Source: Vigna angularis (taxonomy: Eukaryota > Streptophyta > Magnoliopsida > Fabales > Fabaceae). From it: a stretch of DNA of 64,000 nucleotides. Position 1 is the stretch's first letter. Each line of letters starts with the position of its first letter. Made by a program: the position numbers and the translations under genes. A model generated the notes under the pieces. The model was not told the origin of the DNA, made no database searches, and saw only the letters and a program-made list of their open reading frames with translations. Below are positions 11,312-21,613 of the stretch, one piece after another. Location of the stretch: positions 21,568,806 through 21,632,805 of the forward strand of contig NC_068978.1 of NCBI RefSeq assembly GCF_016808095.1. The letters run 5' to 3'.

Positions 11312-12643
11312 TGTTAAGACTTTGACAACTGTACCGAATTGTATCAAGTAATAATAAATGGTAAGACCAAGTATCGTTTCCCAAGAGACTCACGGCACTC
11401 AATAGTCGTGTAATTACTTAACTGATTAAGACTTTTAAGAACAATTTTGGGTTTTTAAATGAAATAAACAAGAAAGTAAATATGAATGCAATTTTGATCA
11501 ATTGAATAGAAACGCAAAAGGGAGTGATGATGTGTGTACTATGAGATGAAGATGTTGTTGGGGTTTAGATTTCACCTAATCACTCTCATGCATATAAGAA
11601 TTTTTCTTCTTTATTAAATGTCAATGTCACTTTCTAAATTACTTAGAACCCGATGTCTCAACGAAAGAAGTTTATCCTTAATTACTAGACCACAATGTCT
11701 TGCATCCCTAACAATTAAATTTTCTTTACGAACGGAAGCTTAAGACAACCAAAAGTTTTATCCCTATGTTTAGGCAATAGTTCCCTTGGGAGAAATTACC
11801 CAATTCTAGGTTTCTAGGTATTTGTCAATAACAAAGAAAACCAAAAATGATGCCATGAATGAGTTTAACATAACAAGCACAGAGCAAAGGAGAATAACCC
11901 TAACAATTAATGAAAGAAGCATATATAAACCGGAATCAATTCAAATACATGAGAGTTTAGAGGTTACATCTTCCCCAACAACATATGAATTTAGTTCTCC
12001 ATTGTCATGGACAAACTAGATATACAATGGAATGAGAATGAAAGATAAACCCTAAAAACTGAAGAGGAGAGCATCCGCATCGAATTCTGCCTCTAGAGAG
12101 TCGAAAAAGTCTGAATTTGCGTCCCATCTATCAAAAGATACCCCCTTTACAACGTGCAAGTCCTTATATAACATTGAAGTTGATCATGGGCCAACGTCGC
12201 CAACGCTCAACGCCCCTACTTAGGGCGCCTAAGCGAGCTTGCGAGAGAAGTGGCGCTCAGCGCCCTAGGAGGGGCACCCAGGCGTGAAGCGGTACTCGAA
12301 GTCTAGCGCTCACTGCCCCTAGAAAGGCGCCTAGGCGTGGATGCAAGGCCTCCAGTGCTGAGGGCCCTAGAAAAGGGCGCCCAAGCGTCTTGCAACCTTC
12401 TCTTCTAGTGCTCTTTTTGTCCTTTCTGGATTGCAACTCCTTGATATTTTAACTCCTCTTCCAATTCATTCCAATTTCCTAGAAAATCAAGGGAATTTAG
12501 TGATAAAATCCTCAAGTATAACCTCAACTCTCTTATTCACAAAAATAAGCTAAAAGCAAGAGATCCAGCAAGTTTCTAAGTCAAAAAGGGTTCATTTATT
12601 ATCAAAATTGAATCCCAAATAACTGTGAAATCAACCGTTATCA
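11312..12643 (-). mobile_element. Tat/Athila-type Ty3/gypsy LTR (5' LTR with primer site, internal region lost)
   Basis: On the - strand this 1332 bp block starts TGATAACGGTTGA and ends GTCTTAACA, immediately followed by the tRNA-Asp primer site. A TATA-like GTTATATAAGGAC lies near 12160-12175 on the same strand. The U3 side carries several GGCGC-rich words (12200-12400). Only a short internal stretch remains beyond the primer site (about 11160-11287), so the element was truncated or recombined. No partner LTR was identified in the window. Confidence 0.75.
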
Positions 12644-13677
12644 CTTATCAGTCGTTTAGTATTGCGTTTGGGTATTTTGATTTAATCTTTTTTATGTTTT
12701 CTACGATCCTAAAGATTTTCCTAAGGTTTTCCTATTTTAGGGATTCTTGAACCTAAGTCTTATGTTTCATCCTATGATCTTTTTAAATTCTTATTTCGTT
12801 TAATGTTATTTGGTTAAACTTCATACGTATAGACGCAAATGATGGTGGAGAAGGAAGGGAAGAGAAGATAAGGTTGAAGAGGGTTTAGACGTACAAAGAA
12901 GAGAAAGAGGAAAGAAAATAAAGTACAAGAAGAATTGAAGACCAAGGAGAAGATAGAAGTAGAAATATAGGGTAAGGTGTGGTCTGGTCATAGAGGATGT
13001 GGGTTAGGTGGAAGACTACTTGCATAAGGCAGGTAAGTTCTAAATATAGGAGTAGGAAAGGATGTTGGATTATCATATTCATCTTGATCCAATGATCGAA
13101 TAAAATGATAATGACGTTCTAGAGGTTTGAAGGAAGGCTTCATTGGTTTGGAATGTTGAAAGCTTGGAAGATCATAGATTTTAGAGAACATTACGACGAG
13201 AGAGAAGAGTTGGGTTTTGAGAGAATGTGTTGAGAATGTTAAGAGTGGAATCGAGTTAAAAAGAGAGAAAAGTTAGTCATGGACGATTTGATTTGTCTCA
13301 TCCATTTAATGCGCTTAGTACGGAGAGATTTGGAAAAGAGATTTTACGTCTCTTGAAGACCGAGAGAATTTGGAAAGAAGTGTAGTTAGTAGCGAATAAG
13401 AATAAGGAGAGTGGTGGAGTCAAATGTTTTGTTGTTTCAAAGAAGAGATAGGAGAGAGAAATGATGTTAGGAATGATGGCTTGATTGACATGCAAAAGAT
13501 ATTTGGCAGATTGGAGAGAGAAGGGTTGGGGTTTTGGAAATCCTAGACAATTTTTAGATATGTGCTCAGTATTTATACACAACTTAATGCATGGATGCAA
13601 ATGTCTTATGGATGATTTTTCTTAGACGTTTGACTCTCTAGATGCCATATGAACAAACTGACCATGTTCAATCAAAT
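12644..13677 (-). mobile_element. 3' non-coding part of a second copia element
   Basis: This stretch lies directly downstream, on the - strand, of a copia RNase H end (13678-14136), so it is probably the element's 3' region or LTR. The - strand short frames (12885-13191, 13298-13600) have no recognised domain; SIRE elements can carry an env-like frame here, but I see no membrane or signal pattern that supports that. Confidence 0.4.
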
Positions 13678-14136
13678 TCATTCAACAATTCTCATACCAA
13701 TAAGGGTGACTAGACGATTAAGTTTATCTTCAACTAATGCCTTAGTAAAGATGTTAGCAAGTTGATCTTCTATGTGTACATATTGTAAATCTACAGTACC
13801 CTTATTAACATGATCACATATGATGGGATGTTTGACCAAAATATGCTCAGTGCATGAATGCAATATAGGATTTTTAGATAAACTAATTGTAGCATTATTA
13901 TCACAATAGACAGGAATCTTACCTTCAAAATGGTTGTAGTCTTCTACCTGATTCCTGATCCATAAGAGTTGTGAGCAGCAGTGTACAACAGATATATATT
14001 CAGCTTCTGTTGTTAATTGTGTAATTGTATTCTCCTTCTTGCTTAGACACGATACTAGGTTTCCTCTAATGAAGTTGCAACCTTCACTTGTGCTTTTATG
14101 TTCAACCTTGTCTCTAGCGAAATCAAAGAGACCCAA
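13678..14136 (-). pseudogene. Ty1/copia RNase H fragment (SIRE-like)
   Basis: A - strand frame of 152 codons with the copia RNase H C-terminal motifs: QLTTEAEYISVVHCCSQLLW, VYCDNNATISLSKNPILHS, the KHPIICDHVNKGTVDLQYV segment and DQLANIFTKALVEDKLNRL. The N-terminal half of RNase H and all of RT are missing; the sequence becomes unrelated near 14137. It resembles but is not the same copy as the RNase H at 6462-6818. Confidence 0.85.
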
Positions 14137-15424
14137 CCCTCATAATCATTCGCACAACGATTAAATTCATTGTGCGAATAAACTCTTAATTGTATCAAAC
14201 CCTAACCCCTTGCATAGCGCCCCAGTTCGCTATGCGAGAGCCCCAAGCAGTGGCTCAGACCCCTTAAACCCTCGTAGAGCGCACTTATTCGTTATTCGAA
14301 TAAAAAATGTCAGTAGTCCCAAACCCCAACTAGGCGCATAGCGCCCTGATTCCCTATGCGGATCATCAGACAGAGAGCAAACCTCTCAAACCATTCGCAC
14401 AACGCACCAATTCGCTGTGTGAATGCCCTGGCAGAGAGCTTCTCGCCAGGGTGACTCGTTGTGCGAATTTATTCACTCAACGAGTCCACATAATCTGCAT
14501 AACGAAAATCTGCAGAATTATGCAACTCAAACCCCAATTACCAATTCTATCTATTTTTTCCAATTTCTAACATTCCTAGATTATGTATATACCTAATTAT
14601 ACTGGACTAAGTGATTCTAAACCTTCCTAACATCAATCCAAAGTGTTTATGGATCAATTTCTACTTTAGAACATCAAATTTATTAACTTAGGGAATCAAA
14701 TCACAATCTACCACTTTGAACATGTTTTTGATCATTTTGATGACTCAAACAAGTCACATTTGACTTACCCAAATTGTTCCAACAGACTAATTGAGCCCGC
14801 AACTCCAATTTCTCATTTTCACTACCTCACTTCCTCTAATTAACTTTAAACTAAGACCACTTGTTTTGATTCATAACCATTCACTACTAACACAGATTTA
14901 ACACTTATCGTGCATCTAAAACAATCCAAACATCATCCAATTTAGTACATTTTCACAGTTTAAACATGCACATTCAAAACAGCCACATTGCATACATGAA
15001 TTCTAACAAAATCATCCTAGTTTCAGTCCAACAACTCTAATACTAACATAACCTATACACATGACAGAAATCATTCAATAATTATAAAGAAAATCCAACT
15101 TCCCTTACCTCACTCAAGCTCTACATAGCTCATAGAACCCCGACTGAAACTTGCACCGCAAGGAAACTCAACACAAACCTATAATTCACCGATTGGCGAT
15201 AGAAAACAGCTCTTAGAACCTAAATTGAGCTGAGAATTGAAGAGAGAAACTATTATACACATGCAGCAGAAACAATTGCATGATCAAGGTTCAAGAACGT
15301 ACGGGAAAAAGCGAAAAATGACTTACTGACCGAGAATAAGAAATTAATCGGTCTAGATTGTTGCCCTTGATGCCAGGATCGTCTAGGCACTTCCTGATCG
15401 TCAATCAGAGACTCCAATTGTGAA
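14137..15424. mobile_element. LTR-like block with Cs and Gs in NTTCGCA/TGCGAA words
   Basis: A non-coding region whose first 330 bp repeats pairs such as ATTCGCACAACGA with TTGTGCGAAT and CGCATAGCG with TTCGCTATGCGA. The right part is AT-rich with no frame of note. Such words are common in legume gypsy LTRs, but borders, primer site and partner LTR are not visible. Confidence 0.4.
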
Positions 15425-15429
15425 AAAAG

Positions 15430-16275
15430 TGACGGAAAATCCCCTGGCCATGGTCAAGCACTTTCAAGAGAGTGGAAGCCATCCATGAAGATGACATGAA
15501 CTCTACCTTGTGGGCCACCTTTGGAGCCATCATGGAGCATGGATTGAAGATTAGTGTAGGAATTTAGGCCATGTAGTGTAGGTTTGTTTAAGGCTTGTAT
15601 TAAGGCCTAAGTAGCATAGGATTTTCCTTAAAAGTTAGACATCCAAACCAAGTGGAAAGTGTGTGCCATGTGTCATGCTTCCATTGGAGAGGATTTACTT
15701 TTTAAAAGGTAGTCATATGGCACCTTAGGAGTGGAGAGTTTTTGCTTTTAGTAGTGGTCACATGGCACTCTAGGAATGGAGAGGATTGTGTTTTGTGAGT
15801 GGTCACATGTCCTCCCATCATTGGAGAGGATTTGTGGACATTTGTCCACTCCTTAGAAGGCCTCATTTTTTGCCAATGAGAGCAAAGGTGGTAGATCATG
15901 CTTTTAGGGTTAGAAGGAGACACCCTTGGCCTATAAATAGAGGTGTCTCCACCCTTGTATTTCATCTTTGATGTTGAGTAATGTTATGCTGCCCATTTTT
16001 TACCATACTACTCATCTTAGATCAAGACTAGAGCAACCCATGAGGCCCCTCCAGTCACCTTCCTCCTTGAGTTGGCCTAACCTCTCTTGGAGCCACCAAA
16101 CACTACACCACCACCACCATATCTCCTAGAGGCTTTGAGCTTCTACACCATTCATACATTAGCTCATCATCCTTGGACCATTTACTACCACATTTCCGCA
16201 CCATTCATCCAATGAACACCCCTCCATGCACATCTCCTAGCTTTGGCCCAGCCTAGCCAAGGAGGTTGTCATCCT
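15430..16275 (+). repeat. 5' LTR of the non-autonomous gypsy-like element
   Basis: It starts TGACGGAAAATCCCCT and ends GGTTGTCATCC (CA expected, C at the last base). It contains a TATA box at 15932-15938 flanked by a perfect 9 bp inverted repeat. Relative to the 3' LTR it carries an extra 46 bp around 15785-15830 made of a repeat of the local GGAGAGGATT phrase. Confidence 0.9.
15916..15950 (+). promoter_or_regulatory. LTR TATA box flanked by 9 bp inverted repeats
   Basis: GGAGACACC (15916-15924) and GGTGTCTCC (15942-15950) are perfect reverse complements around CTATAAATAGA. The same arrangement is intact in the 3' LTR (20128-20162). The TATA box is the likely core promoter of the element; a stem could form across it. 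Confidence 0.75.
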
Positions 16276-16277
16276 TT

Positions 16278-16290
16278 GGTATCAAGAGCT
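16278..16290 (+). promoter_or_regulatory. Primer-binding site, initiator tRNA-Met type
   Basis: TGGTATCAAGAGC lies two bases after the 5' LTR. It matches the usual TGGTATCAGAGC site for initiator tRNA-Met except for one extra A. It is the expected start of minus-strand DNA synthesis. Confidence 0.75.
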
Positions 16291-18229
16291 TTGGTTCTTC
16301 AAGAGCTAAATCTTTTGGTCCTTATCTATCCTTTATTCTTCCATGTTTTTTTATGTTATTTCGCTACTTGTCTTGTGTTTTTTTTCATCTATCATTTATT
16401 ATGGCAGGAAACTGTGACGATTTTCAAACTTAAACTGCCTCTAGCTCAGTTGTCCACAAAGTATGCAAAAATATTCAAATGAAAGCCCTTTGAGTCTAGT
16501 TTCCAAAAAAAAAATCACTTCATTTGGAGTTCTGTGCAAAAAGTTATAAGTAAAACACTCAACAAAGGTCAAAGCTGTCAGGATGTTGTCATTAGCGTTT
16601 TTCAAGTTCGTTTTTGGTAGTTTTGGCTACTTTTTTGTGCCTTTTCTATTTTTTGAGCCATTCCTTGCTGTTTTGTTTGGTCTTATATGCTTATTTTGTG
16701 TCATTTTTATTTTTGAATCCATCCATGTTGTCTAGAGTCATGTTTAGTCCTTTTGATGTCTCTATTTCCTAGTTGAAACTTTGAAAATCATCAAAAATAT
16801 ATGTTGAGGTCATGTCCAAAAAATGATTTGTATTTGTGCCTTTGAGTGCTTTTATTTTATATATTCGAGTTCATACTTGTTGTTAGATCATGAACAAGTT
16901 CATAGAGTTAGGTTTCCATTATGTCACTTTTTGTGTTTCATGCTATATTTGATTCTAGTAGGTTTTCTTCATTTTGGTACTATAAGCTTGTATGAGCTTG
17001 AAACTCCCCAGATTTGATATCTGATTTGGTGTCTGTTTGTGCTAAAAATTTCAAAAAAAATAAGAGACAAAAGGTACAAAAGAAAAGTAGACAAAAAGTA
17101 CAAAAGCAAAAGCAAAAAGTAAAAGTAAAAGCACATGCATGTACCATATGTAACCAACTTTTGTGGGAGCACTTTGATGTTGATTTGGGAGCTGAAACTC
17201 ATGTCCCTAGCTGTTGTTCCAGCAACCATGATGACCTAAAAAGGTTTTGCTTAGTGCACCATTTGGTCTAGCTTGCAAAAGAACAAAAGCACCTTGTGTT
17301 TTTCTAGTAGTTTTGGTTTTTTGTGATTCATTCTAGTGCCTTTCTTTAGGTAACTCCTTTTATTGTGCTAACCTTTCTTTCTTACCATTTAATTGCTTGA
17401 TTGTCTTCTAAACATTCATGGTTGTCAAAGTAAAACTCCTTTTGAAGAGCCTTTGTTCATTTTAGACCTTTTCTTGATTTTTCCTTGGACTCCTTTTGGC
17501 TTTAGTGGTGTTAACTTGTGGTGTAGGTCTTTGGATGTTAAAAAACGTGAGGATCATGGGGATAATAGCCCAAATTAGTGAGCAACATCCAAAGGTGAAG
17601 GAGGCCTTGAAGGGAAGCTTGAAGTCTTGGTCTAAACACAAAACAAGAGAGTATACACTTGGTAAGAAAGAGAGATTTATGTGTATTTTCTTTGAATTGT
17701 AAAAGTGTAGTTGTTTTCCTTTTTGGACTTGTAATATTTGGCCTTGTTAGGATGTGTCCTAACAAGAACATTGGACTTTGATTAATCTTGCGTTTTGTAG
17801 TTGGTAAGTGTGAGGGAACCAAAGTTCCTTCTAACTTCACCATTAGGCCGCATAGATTAGCTTTAATTGCTTTCTTTAGTTGTGATAGTCTAGTGTGTGT
17901 CAACTTTTATTTCAAGTTTAAATCCCTTTGAGAAGTTTGGTACAAGAGAACTTGAGGTAAGCTTTGGCTAGGAAAGACTTGGTTTCTAAGTAATCCATAG
18001 TGATTCACCTCTCTTTCCTAGAAGTGAACTTAAGCTTCTCTTGTCTCCTTAAGTCTTTTAAGGAATTTTATTTGAAATACTAAGTTTGTTTGCTTAAGCC
18101 ATTTTGAAAATCTTAAAAATGTCTAGGATTATTTGTGAAAATTGTTTTTCAAAATTCTTTTAAAACAAATGAGTTTTTATAGTAGCTTGCATTTAAGTCA
18201 TTGTGAGGTTGAGCTACATTCTAAAGTTA

Positions 18230-18801
18230 AGAGTGACCTTCCATTATTTGGTGAGAATACTAGTGCATTATCATACCTAGCATGGGAGAAAAGAATATAA
18301 GAACTTCATCCATTCCTAGTTAGACATGGTAAATATCATATACTTAGTTTATGCATCTCTAGGCTTGTAGGACATGCAAGTGAATGGTGGAATCAAAGAC
18401 AATCTAAGGTTGAGAAAGGTAGAAAATCTCCAATTAAAGATTGGTGTGACTTGAGAGCATGCATGAGAAGAAAATTTGTTGCTTCTTCCCTTGTAATAAA
18501 TCAAGAGCAAATATGTGAGATGAGAGAGATAGAAAAGAAAGAAAGAGTTGAAACAAAACAATATCTTGCTACCTTAGAAGAAGAGCTTAGAATCCTTAAT
18601 GAAAAACAAGAAAAAGTCCAAAAGGATTTAAGGAAGATAAAGAGAAGAAGAGATAAAGACAAAAGAAGGAAGAAAGAACAAAGAGAAAAAGAGGAGCATG
18701 AGAAAAGAGAGAAAGAACAAAGAGAGAAAGAGGAGCAAGTAAAAAGAGAGAAAAAGGAGGAGGAAAGAAGAAGAGAGTATGAAGAGAAAAAGATAAAATA
18801 A
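18230..18801 (+). pseudogene. Ty3/gypsy gag capsid-like region with charged coiled-coil tail
   Basis: The + strand reads PLFGENTSALSYLAWEKRI then a stop, then HPFLVRHGKYH and SEWWNQRQSKVEKGRKSPI, then DWCDLRACMRRKFVASS. This is the order of a retrotransposon gag capsid domain (the YLAWEKR, WWNQ and W..L...MRRKFV positions). After this the frame from 18451 becomes almost entirely K, E and R (about residues 60-116), probably a coiled coil, and closes at 18799-18801. No zinc knuckle was found. The in-frame stop near 18300 means that full gag is not made from this copy. Confidence 0.7.
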
Positions 18802-18906
18802 AGGAATGAGAAAGAAAAGAGAGAAAAAGAAGAGATTGAGATAAGAGAAGAAGAGGAAGAGTTACTAAAGCCCCCTACCACTCCCACAATTAAGATTGAG
18901 ACTAAG

Positions 18907-19671
18907 ATGATGAAGGGAGTTTTCCAATCCTTGAACTTTTCTCAATACATCCAACCATCTTTCATAACTCCAACTTTTACTTTTGAAAAATTTTCAACTT
19001 CTTTTTCACCTCCCACTATTTTTAACTCCTCAAATTTTTCCAAATCAAACTTTGAGTTGATGTTACCTTCTACGATACAATTAACTCAAAGTAAACCCAA
19101 ACAATTTTGTGGAGTAGACCTTCAAAGTTTTCATGTAAATTCTTTTAAAATTAGCATAAGGTCTTCTTTAAATCTTTCATCTAGATACATGTTGTTTGTG
19201 GCTCATAAGATTATTGGTTTTGTGTTTGATGACACTTGCATATGGATCTTTGATCCTGGTGGAAAGATACACAAATTAACCAATAATAAGAAAAAGGTTT
19301 TTGTCATAAAAGATCAAGAAGATTTGAGGACAAATCCTTTTCTAAAGGGAGGGTATGATGGCATATCCCTAAAAATTAAGTCTTGTCTTGGAATGGATAG
19401 TCTTTCAAACATATACATCCAACACAAGACAAATTAAAGCTTCAAAGATGCTCTTACTCTTCAAGACCTTGATCATTCATTTGATTTAAGGTGTATCATT
19501 GTTGGGAGCTATATTCTTCATTTACACACTATTATAACATTTCTTCTAACTTGTGTTATAAAATGGGTATTTGACCTTGGTGGAGAAGCACACAAAACTC
19601 CAAAGAAGATAAGGAAGTTTGCCTTGTTCCATGTTGAAGATTTGAGGGCAAATCTTTTTCAAGAGGGAGGG
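18907..19671 (+). pseudogene. 3' part of the gypsy-like polyprotein, duplicated tail motif
   Basis: The 176-codon frame (18907-19437) ends with WIFDPGGKIHKLTNNKKK followed by DLRTNPFLKGGYDG. A second version occurs 330 bp downstream (19568-19680): WVFDLGGEAHKTPKKIRK followed by DLRANLFQEGGNDG, which runs into the purine tract. Tails ending in a LRxNxFxEGGNDG-like motif are typical of the last residues of gypsy polyproteins. What lies between gag and this tail is not recognisable as protease, RT or integrase. Confidence 0.55.
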
Positions 19672-19673
19672 AA

Positions 19674-20486
19674 TGATGGCAAATCCCCTAGTCATGGTCA
19701 ATCACTTTCAAGAGAGTGGAAGTCATCCATGAAGATGACACCAACTCTACCTTGTGGGCCACCTTTGGAGCCATCATGGAGCATGGATTGAAGATTAGTG
19801 TAGGAATTTAAGCCATTGTATTAGGCCATGTAGTGTAGGTTTGTTTAAGGCTTGTATTAAGGCCTAAGTAGCATAGGATTTTCCTTAAAAGTTAGACATC
19901 CAAACCAAGTGGAAAGTGTGTGCCATGTGTCATGCTTCCATTTGAGAGGATTTACTTTTTAAAAGGTAGTCACATGGCACCTTAGGAGTGGAGAGTTTTT
20001 GCTTTTAGTAGTGGCCACATGGCACTCTAGGAATGGAGAGGATTTGTGGACACTTGTCCACTCCTTAGAAGGCCTCATTTTTGGCCAATGAGAGCAAAGG
20101 TGGTAGATCATGCTTTTAGGGTTAGAAGGAGACACCCTTGGCCTATAAATAGAGGTGTCTCCACCCTTGTATTTCATCTTTGATGTTGAGTAATGTTATG
20201 TTGCCCATTTTTTACCATACTACTCATCTTAGATCAAGACTAGAGCAACCCATGAGGCCCCTCCAGTCACCTTCCTCCTTGAGTTGGCCTAACCTCTCTT
20301 GGAGCCACCAAACACTACACCACCACCACCATATCTCCTAGAGGCTTTGAGCTTCTACACCATTCATACATTAGCTCATCATCCTTGGACCATTTACCAC
20401 CACATTTCTGCACCATTCATCCAATGAACACCCCTCCATGCACATCTCCTAGCTTTGGCCCAGCCTAGCCAAGGAGGTTGTCATCA
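19674..20486 (+). repeat. 3' LTR of the non-autonomous gypsy-like element
   Basis: It starts TGATGGCAAATCCCCT after the purine tract and ends GGTTGTCATCA, giving TG...CA ends. It is followed by AAAAG, the target duplication. Compared with the 5' LTR it lacks 46 bp and has a 13 bp insertion near 19810. Confidence 0.9.
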
Positions 20487-20491
20487 AAAAG

Positions 20492-21279
20492 TTAGAGAGA
20501 AGGAAGAGAAAGGAAAAGAAACAATGTTTTAGAAAAATAGTACGTATTTAGATAATGAACCTAACTTTAGAAATTTCTATTTATATTATAAGATTATTTT
20601 ATAATAAAATACTCAGTCTCATTATTTTAATACACCTATCTACTCTAATATTAGGTCCTTACAATTACACTTTAATATTTATTCAAGAAAAAAAATTTAC
20701 GAATTTAACAAATATACATATTCAAGATATTCATAGTTTATATCCTATTATATAATAATGTTATATAATATCTTAAAAGATAATACTTCATTGTCTCCAA
20801 ATAATATAATCTATCTAATATATTTATTTATTATTATATATTTCAACTATTATCTTTCTCTCATTTTATAAATGTTAAATATCTTGAAGATATCATATTT
20901 GGATTTTATACTTGAACTATTTTGAATAGTCCAATAATAACAATAATCTAAATTTAAGCTGCATATGTACAACACACAAATTAAAAAATAATATATATAT
21001 TGAAATATTTTTATTTAAATAAATTCATCTTATCAATAATTTAATTAATTTTATTAGAACATTAACACTTTAATAGAAAACACAATTTAATTTATAAATT
21101 TTTCAAAAAAACCTAAATTACAATAATTTTCATTTACAAAAACTTTATGTCACATATAAATTATTAAAATTGTTTAATTTAGAAATATTTTAAAAGGCTA
21201 TAATTTCAATATTCCGCATTTATTTTTCATTTACAATAGTCTGATATGGTTTATAAAAGTGTAATCACTGAATAAAAAG

Positions 21280-21313
<34 letters not shown>

Positions 21314-21430
21314 TTAATATTATTAATAATAATAATAATATTAATATTAATATTAATATTAATAATAATAATAATAATAATTTTTTGATTGTAGCGTTAT
21401 TCACATAGACACGCAGACATACACTCTTCC
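20492..21430. other. AT-rich upstream region of the Alfin-like gene
   Basis: Very AT-rich DNA with no gene. It contains the TAA/TTA microsatellite at 21281-21381. The promoter of the Alfin-like gene should lie toward its right end; I cannot assign a specific TATA box. Confidence 0.5.
21281..21381. repeat. (TAA)n / (ATT)n microsatellite
   Basis: About 100 bp of TAA units interrupted in the middle by ATTAAT-type palindromic steps, about 230 bp upstream of the Alfin-like start codon. Confidence 0.9.
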
Positions 21431-21613
21431 ACTATGTCTGTTGTTCTATTTATTATTTTCCTCTCCAAATTCCAGCCTCTTTCTCTCAGTCCCTAACACC
21501 ATCACATGCACCCGCGATCCCTACGATCCCTTCCCATGGTCTCGACCCTGCACCCACGTCGCGCCTTCTAGAACCTTCCCTTCAGATCTCAATTGCCCCT
21601 TCCTTTCATGCAA

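Larger units (their letters stand above)
15430..20486 (+). mobile_element. Non-autonomous Ty3/gypsy-like retrotransposon with both LTRs and target duplication
   Basis: Two direct repeats (15430-16275 and 19674-20486) bound a 3.4 kb interior. The 5 bp flanks are identical: AAAAG at 15425-15429 and at 20487-20491. A primer site follows the first LTR (16278) and a purine tract AGAGGGAGGGAA precedes the second. The interior encodes a broken gag-like protein and no protease, RT, RNase H or integrase that I can recognise. It must have moved with proteins supplied in trans. The two LTRs differ by a 46 bp and a 13 bp indel and some substitutions, so the insertion is fairly recent but not new. Confidence 0.9.

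Noticed and set aside
18501..18887. 128-codon - strand frame rich in S, F and L
   Set aside because: It is the antisense shadow of the purine-rich, K/E-coding gag tail.
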